Source: Ectocarpus siliculosus
Taxonomy: Eukaryota; Sar; Phaeophyceae; Ectocarpales; Ectocarpaceae
Direction: 5' to 3'
Length of the DNA: 39,560 nucleotides
NCBI GenBank assembly: GCA_000310025.1
Contig: FN649726.1
Location: 3,439,861 to 3,479,420 of the forward strand
Below, in pieces: positions 23,101 to 32,963 of this stretch. The position numbers were made by a program, and so were the translations under genes. The notes beneath the pieces are model-generated. The model was not told the DNA's origin. It saw only the letters and a list, made by a program, of their open reading frames with translations, and ran no database searches. How positions within the stretch are numbered: position 1 is the first letter of the stretch; each line of letters starts with the position of its first letter.

Positions 23101-26100
23101 CTAGCGATGCGACGCTCCGAGCCACGTCCGCGACCGTCGCCGTTGTCGAGACGGATCCCGCCGCCACGGCCCCCGCCGCTGCTGCCGCCGCTGACCACGT
23201 CCCACTCGCGCCACCCGGCGTTGCTGCCGCCGCCGCTGTCGTCAGAAGAGTCCGCAAGGACGCCCTGGGCAGGGGCAACACTATCGTCGCCGTCACCGTC
23301 CGCGGGAGAGGAAGAGTTCCCGAAGGACACCAGGTCATCCATGTCGATGGACGGGTTACGGAACTGCTCAGACCGCAGCGTCCGCACGGGTGCATGGACC
23401 CGCCTGCGCACGGCGGCGGCGGCGGGGGCGGCCGTGATCCCGGTCCCTCCACCTTCACAAAACCGGGAGGAGGAGGCAGTGGCCGTCGTACCCCCTCCGC
23501 CGCCTCCTATCGAGTCCTCGTCGAAACCCGCGTACGATGACGCTTCGCTCCACCTGCTCGTCTCGCTCTCCACGTCCTCCGCCGACCACCGGCTGAAGCC
23601 CCGGTCGCGGCCGCTGCCGGCGGGAACGATGATGTGCTTCGGAGACCGAACCTGGGGGGACATGGAACCGCGGCGGTCCCCTCGGCGGCTGCCCCAGAGC
23701 AGCCCGCGCCCCCCGCCGTAACCGCCGGCACCAGCACCAGCACCGGTACCAGCTGCTGCGCCTTGATTATGATGGCGCCCGCCGCGCGGCGGGCCCCTCC
23801 TCGTGGCGCCGAACTCCGCGTCGCCGTCGAAACCCCCGTCGCTCTCCGCACCCCAGCCCCACCCGGAGCCGGAGCCGGACGCCGAGTTTCCCGACCGTAC
23901 CATGGTCTCCAGCCCCTTGATGAGCTTCGACTGCATGTGGGCCGGCACCAGAGCGTCCATGCGATCGCGGAGGGAGACGTCCGCGCTCGCGCCCGCGCCC
24001 ACCGCCCCCGCCCCCGCGCCCACCGCCGCCGCAGCGGCGGTGGCGGTGGCAGTGGCGGCGGTGTTGGGGTCGCCACCGCCGCCGCCGTGAGGGTAGCCCA
24101 TGCCGTTTTCCACCCAGCTGCTCTCCAGCCAGGAGGTATGGTAGCGGACGATGTTCTTGTGGTCGAGCTGGGCCAGGCACTGGACCTCCCGCATCACGGC
24201 CTGCGCCCGGGGATTGGACACGCTGGTCCCGCGGAATACCACCTTCTTGATGGCGTACCTGTTATGGGACGCACGTGTTAAGGAGCCGGGGGAGAAGAAA
24301 GGGCACGGAGAGATGGGTATAGTCATGGCTTATGGCAATATGTCACGACACGTTACTTGTTCGAAGCGTTGAGCAAGTGGTGCCCCCTGTGTGCAAGCAC
24401 CGCGGACAGAGGCTTTCTCGAACGACTACAAGCATTGGGAGTTATTTTTTCCTCCTTGGTTCTCACCTCGTGCCATCCAAGCGGTGGCGCGTGCGGTAGA
24501 CGTCTCCGAACGAACCCCTCGCGATCAAGCCCTCTTCGTCGAAATCCCGCAAGTACCTAGATACACACACGCGGTACCGTCGTACACGTGCAGCGCAATG
24601 GTACGGAAGCGAGCAAAAGAAAACGGTGGAAAGTCAGACGGAAACTCAACCAAGTGCCGAGACATAAAAAGTTTGGTAAAAAGTGTTGAATTAATAGAAC
24701 GTAACCTAACTGTCTCGCAACCCTCAGCGAAAGCGTATCCTACTATTTACCACATTCAGGTGAGCCATGCTCAACTGAAAGCCACAAAAATGCAAAAGTA
24801 GTACACCGCACACACTATTGTAGAACAAGCAAGTGTTCGTGTTGTACATCCCTGTCCGTTCGAGCGTTCACACCTCGACGTGCCGAGCACCCGTAACCCT
24901 AGCGGCGTCGCCGACCGCCTGTCCCTGTCCACGCCATCGCCCCCGCCGCTCGCCTCCGCCGCCGCCGCCGCCGCACGCGCCGGCGGTCCACTCGGCCACG
25001 CGCCCAACAGCAACGGGTCGCCCTGTTGGCCCCCGCGGTTAATCTGGCGCCGCACGGCCTCGACGACGGCGGCGCGATCGGGAGGCGTGCGGTACGAGGG
25101 AAGGGCCACGGGGGGTACGAAGCCCAGGTCGAAGAGGAACTGGATGGAGTCCAGGACCTTCGCCTCGTAGAGCACCAGCACCTTTTGCGTGAATACGTGG
25201 GACAGAGCGACGCAAACAAGCAAAATGGTTATGCAAAGTCATCAGTACTGCTTTACACTGCTCATGTAGCTCATAAGGTCGTGTGTGTGTTATGTGCTCT
25301 TCCCCTCTTTATACGCCACGCTAAGCGAAGGAGATGCGTGAAATGTACATGTACTACAAGTATATATTTACTACAAAATTAATCAATATCTGAACGGTGT
25401 TGGGTTGTTCCGAAGACCGAAGAAGCGACGGGAAAAGCGAGCAACCGCAGGAGATCGCAGTTTCTCCGGCAACGGACACGCAGCGCGCTGCGCGGGTTGT
25501 GGACACACGATTGAAAACATCGTTGAAGTCGCCTCTCGCGAACAACACCACTTATGTTTATATTTAATCGAAAGTCTGCGATCACCCATTCCCTTTCACA
25601 GCAAGGAAAACATCTATCTGCTGCTACAGCCATGTATGTCGCCGTGGCCCGCCTCTGACGCTGCAAGCACGTCGCACGTCAAGCTAGCTAAGCAACGCTC
25701 CTTGTTGCTGAGCAACCCAACGCGGTTGATCACAAGGCACACGCTCACGCACACCCACTGGTTTGTTTGGGACCAGCCACCACAGCAGTAGTCAACACAA
25801 AGACACACCAAAGAACAAACCCTTTCGCTTTCGCGTCCAAAACATCAAAATATGCCGCTGCTGTTGCTGTTACGCACCCAAAAAGAGCGAGCCCCCCCCC
25901 CGTGCCTACCTGCTCAACGAACGTCCTGGGCGTGGCGTCATGCTCGGAGCACATGTGCGCGAGCAGCATGGTTAACAGAATCTGTCTCTCGGCGTCGAGG
26001 CGGACGCGCTCGACCCCGTCCGCCGTGCCACCGTGATCCGCGCCGCTGCTTGCAGCCGTAGCAGCACCAGGAGCTTGCCCTGCTGCAGAGCCGCTCGCCG

Positions 26101-26275
26101 CCGCTGCCGCCGCCGCCGCCGCCACCGCCACCGCTGCTGATTTTCCTCCGCCTCCTGCACCCTCCGCTGCCGCTGAGGCTGAGCTGGCCCCGAGCTGCTG
26201 CCGCTCCAGCTTTCCCTGCCGCAGCAGGATTTCTTCATCCACGGAGCGATCAGATAGATCCGATAGTTGACGCAA
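20187..26275 (-). CDS. EIF2AK1: HRI-like eIF2-alpha kinase, seven exons, 5' end incomplete
   Basis: Kinases of this family phosphorylate eIF2-alpha and slow translation initiation under stress. Exons (minus): about 26275-25910, 25181-24874, 24556-24467, 24258-23064, 22650-21955, 21500-20820 and 20405-20187 (TAG); every junction agrees in phase, giving about 1,185 residues. In order: a helical segment RQILLTMLLAHMCSEHDATP with KVLDSIQFLFDLGF, like the HRI amino domain; TSRYLRDFDEEGLIARGSFG, the HRI-type entry to the P-loop; DGTRYAIKK with the catalytic Lys; MREVQCLAQLDHKNIVRYHT with the helix-C Glu; a Gly/Ser-rich insert; VTLYIQMTLCPSETLQDWL; a second insert; HRDLKPENVF; KIGDFGLSR; GTASYASPEQL and SDLFSLGLVLLEL. 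The tail LAAKTRKVEEQEVLIGQLQ forms a coiled coil as in HRI. PERK and GCN2 are less likely: no membrane segment, RWD or HisRS-like domain is visible. No in-frame ATG occurs in the first exon; a stop at 26333-26335 and a six-codon CAG run precede it, so the start lies in an unplaced exon. Heme binding cannot be judged. Confidence 0.92.
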
Positions 26276-26752
26276 GAGAGGGACAAACCCTTCATGATGC
26301 TGCTGCTGCTGCTGCTGCCCACCTCCTGCTTTTCATGAGGAGTAGAGCACAACGCACAACGGATATATTTGTTATCACCCCATCACCAGAAGCATCCAAG
26401 AGGAGAAAGGAAGGGGGGGAGGGAGGGGGGGGGGGGGGCAAAGAGCTCGATGCCACGGCGAGCGTTGTGCTCGACTTCCATGGATGGGTTGGGCGGCAGA
26501 GCGCGAAGGGTGAAGGATGGGCGGTGAAAAAATTGCGCGAATCGTGTGAGGGGTGATTTTTCCATTTTTCACTGGGTTGGAGAGAAGAAGCGGCGTTCAT
26601 GTTATTCTTACCCAGGGCAAACCAACTTGTTTTTGGATATTTTTGTCGAGCTACTAACACAATCGACCCCTCGCGCGCGGCAGCGTGAACGGGAGAGCGT
26701 AGCCATGGAGTGTTCGCCAAGAGCGGAGGGGAGAACGCTCTACTGATACCAG
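26276..26752. other. Shared 5' region between the kinase and a divergent candidate gene
   Basis: Contains a CAG/CTG repeat at about 26300-26318, probably translated as Gln in the kinase, and candidate minus-strand acceptors near 26326. A G run lies at about 26416-26438. A minus-strand ATG at 26706 opens MATLSRSRCRAR and meets a GTAAGA donor-like site near 26611, but its phase does not match the kinase exon, so I did not attach it. Confidence 0.35.
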
Positions 26753-27667
26753 GGTGCAGCGTTGCAAAATTGGCAACACTTGTTCTAGCGCAAACAGCAA
26801 CAGAGGCACAGAGGCATCGCGACAGCGCCTTCGCCAAGCCAAACAGGACAGGACGCGTGTCGGATTTTGTCCAGATTTTCAGTGGAGCAAAGAACGAAGC
26901 TCGCACTCAGCGGGTGCGACTAGAGAACGACCAACAGCAGTGGGAGGGTGTCAAGGTAACGCAGTGCGCCAAGGCAACGTCAACCTCCTTCTCTGGCACG
27001 TGTACACTTCGAAGGAGGGGCCCTCAACGCTCCCCCCCCTCGCCTTCTCTCTGGGACGGAAAAAAGAAGACATTGGCTGCTTGCTCACCTTCACTGCTAC
27101 CATCCCGTTGTTCACCCAGCTTCCAATTTACGTGCGACATTCCCCTCGCCGCGCCCTTGCTTTGCCAGAGAGCGGCGCCTCTACTGCTGCCACACGACGG
27201 CGTTGCCAGGTGCGTCGCTCGCCCGCGATCCCCTGGCATCCAGGCCGACCCACGGACGAAAGCAACAACGAACACCAGGCACACCTACAGCTGCAGCAGC
27301 TTCACGATGCCTTTTTTCAGGAAAATTTCGCGAAAGCTTTGAAAGCTATTCCTATCTCGATGCACGCTTCGCTCCGGCTGCTTCGCTCGCGACGGGAACC
27401 AATGCAGAGCGGCCGGCAAAGCTCCAAGAGAACGTGCGTAGATAGAGGGCTAGATTTTCACGCGGGGCACACTTGTGTCGTCTGAAGTGTTCACACTCGC
27501 TCACAGACCGGCATGTGGTGACTTGCTGGTGTTTTTTTTTTCTCACAAATTTTTCTCTGTTTTTTCTTTTTTTCTCGTTGTGTACCCTCTTTGTGTGTGA
27601 CAAGATGAGGTGCTCCCTACAGAGCTCCAAAGCTTCCACCCACTCCCAGCTCTTGTACATGGAGTAA
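26753..27667 (+). CDS. Probable exons of an unassigned coiled-coil protein (partial model)
   Basis: Three stretches look coding and are bordered by splice-like sites. 26753-26955 follows a CAG and ends at GTAACG; it reads GRVSDFVQIFSGAKNEARTQ then a charged helix with NDQQQWEGVK. 27321-27433 follows TTTTTTCAG and ends at GTGCGT, with ESYSYLDARFAPAASLATG. 27623-27667 follows CTACAG and ends SQLLYME with TAA. The last two join in phase. The first does not join the second directly, so an exon is missing or a border is wrong. No start codon is placed and I recognise no family. The gene would diverge from the kinase. Confidence 0.3.
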
Positions 27668-28734
27668 ATTCGCCCTATCCTCCAGTGGGTTCAGCGTGCT
27701 GCCCAGGACCTGGTGCGTGACGCTGATCCGCTAGAAGGTGATTTTAGAGCTAACCAGCCGGCCGGCACCATGCGCCCCGCACCGAAAAAACGTTCCCCGT
27801 TTGTTCCTTTGAGACATACACACCCGTCTTCTTGTTTGTACCCTGTACCCCATTGTGTCAATTCCCCTATGAAATGGCCACTGCAATCCACTGCATCATC
27901 TCATCATCACCATCACTGCGTGTGTGTGTGCGGAAGATCCACCCCGCCTTATCGAGAAAGCGGCCGCCCGCGTACTGCTGTAGCCAGCCAGCCTGGCCGA
28001 CACAGACAGCGGGGTCGGGCAAAACAATTACCCGAGTGAGATTCAAAGGCTGATGGAATCCTGCGTGAGAGCGGTGGATATTTTTTTAGCGTGGGCGCGC
28101 GCTGGGCTCTGAAATAAATGCAGTTTGTGTTGTAGTTCTTCACAGACACGCATCATGCAACAACACTGCAGCTCTCACCATTGCTGTTGTTCCTGCTGTA
28201 ACGGCGGCCGTTTTTCACATGTGTTCCTTGTGCCGGGTTGCACGTGAAGGGGGCGTGCAGAAGCCGGGTGATGATGCGATGGTGTGTGTGTGTGTCGGGA
28301 TCGTTCGCCAGGTTCCGTGAACTCTCCTTGTGTGAGAAAACCCAAAACCTTCGCCCAATACTCAACGCCCAGAACGATTTCCCGTGTGGTAATGGGGTAA
28401 AGGTAGCATAGCGCACAGACTCGACCTTATGTTCCACAGATTACGACATGAATATGAACACGGCAGGCACCAATTGCACAACAAGCACTTTGTTTGGCAA
28501 GAAATTTATTAAGGGCTCATTCAGGGTGAAAGAAGACTTAGGACCAGGTGAAAAATTTTCCGAGACATAAACTACGACGACCAATAGACAACAACGGAGG
28601 CCCAAAATATGGCGGCTGCAAGGTAAAAACGGAGGGGGCGGGGCGAGGCGCTACTCTTCTTGTGTTTTGCATACCTTACTTGGCGTTTTTAGACCATTCA
28701 TTGACCACGCGTCCTCGAGAGGACGGAGCATTGT
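27668..28734. other. No supported gene; two short coding-like stretches
   Basis: At 27681-27732 the plus strand has a possible short exon (WVQRAAQDLVRDADPLE) after CTCCAG and before GTGATT, while the minus strand of the same segment reads RISVTHQVLGSTLNPLEDRA. At about 28012-28112 a plus frame reads NNYPSEIQRLMESCVRAVD before TGA. None can be placed in a gene model. A GT microsatellite lies at about 28280-28296. Confidence 0.3.
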
Positions 28735-29580
28735 GTTCCCACGGGACCGATCACCGATGGCCAATCGTTCCTACTTTGCCAAAAGGTGGCTCAAAAAGGT
28801 TTTCTCTAGCCTATTTATCCTATCGATATCACTTCCTGCCTATTCAACCCACGTACAGTCACCACCGTCTTGTCCTCGCTATTCCGTGCCTCAAACATCT
28901 TCCTGTATCTTCCTTCTACTTTCCCCAGCTAAGTGGTGTATACTCCCCTACAACGGACATGCCGCAACTACACGAACCCGGTCTTCGCACTCGGAGCCGT
29001 AATCACATTTGAACTTGGCGTCTTCATCGTCTACGTTCCTAAATCTGCGTCTACGTTCTCAAAAGGTCCTCAATTTGACCTTCAGCTTTGTCCCTGCATC
29101 CATTGGTCCATGTAGGCACTCCATGAACCGTTTTCCTCCTTTCAACATCGTACACATCTACATGTAGACCCTTCTTAATCTTGGTCTCTTTGGTTAGACT
29201 ATGTTCTCTCTCGGCAAAAGCAACAAATATATTATCCTGGAACCCTCTAGACCTTCCGCTTCCAGTGTATCACCTTCGTCAATTTCGACCTCGTTCCATA
29301 CGTCATCTACAACGTTGACCCACTCGGTGGGTTGTTTGCCCCTCTTCTTGTTTGCCCACTTTTCCTCCAAGCTATTCTGGGTAACCTCTCCTCTCCCATA
29401 CCGCACATGCGATACTGCCATTTTAGCTTCCTTGCGTCTCTTCCCGATCGTAGGGATTGGATCCCCAGTTCTGCCCTGACGGCTGCATTACTTATGCGCT
29501 TGGAGCATCCTAGGATGATTTTCGCTGATTTCATCTTCGACGCCTCGAGCCCTTTGACCGCAAAAAAAACAAAAAAGGCA
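28735..29580 (-). pseudogene. Decayed LINE-type reverse transcriptase, carboxy-terminal part
   Basis: On the minus strand, fragments in several frames line up in the order expected for the region after the reverse-transcriptase domain of non-LTR retrotransposons. They are ILGCSKRISNAAVRAELGIQ, SGRDARKLKWQYRMCGMGEE, then after a frameshift EEKWANKKRGKQPTEWVNVV, DEGDTLEAEGLEG, later MDAGTKLKVK, ECEDRVRVVAACP, EARNSEDKTVV and INRLEKTFLSHLL. Several in-frame stops and frame changes separate them, so no protein can be made. The catalytic reverse-transcriptase and endonuclease parts are absent; the sequence beyond 29580 is unrelated, suggesting a truncated or later broken copy. The motif match is from memory of the family. 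Confidence 0.7.
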
Positions 29581-32500
29581 ACAAAAAAGCGGTAACCTGG
29601 TTGCCGAGCTCACATAGTGATCGGCTTGTTTTGCCAAGCGACGCCTTTACCCAACCCCGATGGCAACACCAAGGGGGTGGGGGAGTGTGTGTGTGGGGGG
29701 ACCCTCAAGGACCTGGGAGAGTGCCTTGGAAGCTGGGAGGGAACAGCGGCTAAGGATGGGTACATCCGGAAGGCTGAGAATGGCAAACAACTGGACGTTT
29801 GGCTCGGGCAGCCGCACAGCTCGATAGGAGAGAAACCAATATGCATCGACACCGTCTGCCCGGGGTATATGGTGATCACGCAATGGGTTGGGGTAGCCAG
29901 CCATGGAGTTTGTCGACGATGGTCCAGACAACTAGCGGGTTCGCCTTCGAGAAGTGTGGCATAGCGATGAGTGTGGATGGTTCAGACATCGATCGAATCG
30001 GGTTGGAGGGACTGGACAAGACGTAAAATGGACGCTGAAGGCTCCAGCGACAATGAGAGAGTGCCAGACACTGGCAGCGACGGGTGCGGGGAGGGAGGAT
30101 GACCAGAGGGTTGGGAGAGGGGAGACGAGCTTGGTGGGTACGGGCGAGAGGAACGACGGCGGGCAGGGGATGGAAGCGGCGATTCCAGAGACTAAGACGA
30201 TGACGGAAAGTTTGGTTTTCACCAGTTTATACTTTTCCATCACATCTGCAGTGTTCCCGTCGTCTTGTTGCGTTCACGAAATAGCTTGTATTAATGAACA
30301 TTTGTTTAGTGACCACGGTGACATGTTTTGGCGATCTCGCGGTACCTTTCTACGAAGACACGTCCGGGCCATAGCGGTTAGCTGGGCTTCTGGACGAAGA
30401 TGAAAGCATGGACGTGGGCGACGAGATACAGCACGTACGTGGAGATCCCCGACAGTTGTTGCATCCAGGCGTGTGCGGGCTTGTTGCTCTTGACAGCTCG
30501 TTGCTGCTGGGGTGCAATACTTTTTGGGGTTGGTATGGAGTGGTTTGGTGGATAAAATCGCTCGGCAGTCGGCGTATCCGCTACCGGTACGACTACCTTC
30601 TCCGAGACTGAGTTGAGACCCAGATGCGGGCGTATGCTCGTGGATTTTGCTAAAACGAACGCGGCAGAGCAGGTGGATGGTGCTACAATCGGAGCTGTAC
30701 CTACAACGGGCGAGTTGCTCCACGATACCAAAGTTAGCACTAGGCCTGACTTAGGATTTGTGTGCTAATGAAGAGGGGGGTAGTCGCACCAACTCCACCT
30801 TACACACAGTGCCTCAAAGCGTCACCCAAGAGTCAGATCGGGACGACGGTGACTGGGGGGGAGGGGGGCATACTCACATTCAGCATGCCTCAACTATTCA
30901 ACCATTGACCACGGGTTTGTTTGGGTGGCGGTCCTGTTGGCGGTCCGAGCGACGCATTTCTTTGAATTAATGAAACCGGCGATGATAGTTTGAGAAAAAT
31001 ATGTACATCATCAAGTGTTATTACCACGGGCGACCCGAACACCTCAGACACAGAGCATCAGCTGACACACGAACGAACCTGTTCTCTCGTGGGTTCCCTT
31101 TACGTAGGGTTGAGACTCTGAAGACCACCGCCACGCGCAAGGTGGGAACAGTACTCCCCTGAACCTTTGCGCTCCCTTTGTTCATGGTCCGGACAATGGC
31201 CTCAATCCCAATTCCCTTTCCCTACGAACCCTTTTATTTTCGTCGTAGCTTTGGTATCTACAACCACGCAGTCCACGCGTGACGCATTAGACAAACTCCA
31301 TATGTGGTTGTAACACACCAACAAAAATAACACAACACAAAATCACACACCAACAACACCTCAAAAGTCAGACAAACAGTACTTGTGATCGGCACCATAC
31401 CGCACCATTCACCGCTCACCACGTATAAATTACGCTAACCTTTCTCGTGTTCCAACCTCGCCTCCCACACGCTTGTTGGGTGGCGCATGAAAGTAGCATG
31501 GATCTGAGGCATGCAAAATACCTGTTGTTCATCCCACCTCACACCGCCAGAGGAAATCATGTGACACGTGTAGGTAAGTCAGGGAAAACGAAGAGCTCCA
31601 TTGTTGTGTTGACGACAGCGAGGCTCGACCCGTTTCTTCGATGACTTTGACGATATACACGTCTAGCTGCGTTCTATTCAATAAATAAAGACAGTCTTGA
31701 AACGCGCGTTTCGCCGATTACTGCTGATAGATGCACAACTCACCACTTATGCCTTCCCGCAAGTCGAGACCCCCCGCCCCCCAACCCGCGTACAAAAGTG
31801 CTACCGTGGAAATCACGTGGCCGGTATGCGGGATGGACGGCATGGCCATCTGTTACAACTTGCCTCTGGCGCACTTCCTTTCCTCCAAGACCCATCAAGC
31901 GAACCCGAGGTTTTCCCGAACTCAATGCTCAAGACCCCGTTCCACCCTACGCAACCGTTTGCCACCTTCAACAAGCACGGATGTCGAAAACAGGCCAACC
32001 AACAACTTGACTCCATTGCCCGGTGGCTCGGCGTCGACGTTCGCTGATTGCGTTTGACGACAACTCATTTATTTTCGTTGGCCCCGCCGCTGCCGCAAAC
32101 GCCGCCAAACATGCCACCGCAAAACCTACTCTAGGTGGGTGGTGGAGTACGACACAAGAGCACAAGGTCCGCATTGTGAATTACAACTACGATATATTCA
32201 CAATAAAAAAATTCGGTAAGGCAGTTTTAAGCAATTCTGGCTTGTCCTTAAAGAAATAGCAATCACACGATGCTCATCAAGCCAAGTGATAACCTACTCT
32301 TTCATGTATTAAGCATGCGTTTTGCTCATCGGCTTCACGCCCCCGCATCTTCCTTCCCACCCCTTCTCCTCTAGAAAAGAAAACGAGACAATGAAGACCA
32401 TGAATTTCCATTTTCTGTTGTTCACGTGCTTCTATGAAGGGAAGCGCGCGGTATCCCACAAACAATCGGGTGTGGCAAAGGGTCATGCTCGATGAGAGAG

Positions 32501-32963
32501 ACGGAGAAGCCATGGATCGTACCGCGTGTACTGCTGTCGTGGCCCTTGGCCTGCCGAAAACCAACACGAAAACGCTATGCATGGACTGCAAGCGCACACA
32601 TACCATGATATGTGGGGTTTATTCGGTCAGCCACTATCTGCAGAATCATTCACAAACTGTTGACACACAAGGGTGAGCCAGTTCATGATTCTACCTTCCC
32701 TCCGTCTTCTACCCTGTGTCCTAGGCCCTTTCAAGCATTTACCTTACCCCAAGACGGGATGACGCCACCAACCCTTCCTTCTTCCGCTACGAGAACCATC
32801 CACATCAACAACCACGGGATGGCCTCGAACGGTGACCCTCACCACCGCCCTCCCGCACGTTCAATTCCCAACCCTGCACAGACACATTCGATTCGTTAGG
32901 ACAGAGTTCGACGTCCCTCCCCCTCTCCCTCCACCCGTACTTACGTACGTACGCATGTCTCCA
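29581..32963. other. No supported gene, probably old transposon and intergenic DNA
   Basis: Several frames of 100-150 codons occur on both strands (plus 29617-29964, plus 29954-30403, minus 30740-30378, plus 31697-32047). They overlap one another, lack domains and show mixed codon use. An A/C-rich low-complexity patch lies at about 31310-31385. Decayed mobile DNA is plausible next to the LINE remnant but cannot be shown. Confidence 0.35.

Noticed and set aside
27611-27732. Minus-strand coding exon (frame ending SFGAL then TAG, or MYKSWEWVEALELC)
   Set aside because: Overlaps competing plus-strand exon candidates with comparable splice sites, and no adjoining minus-strand exon was found. The evidence does not decide the strand.
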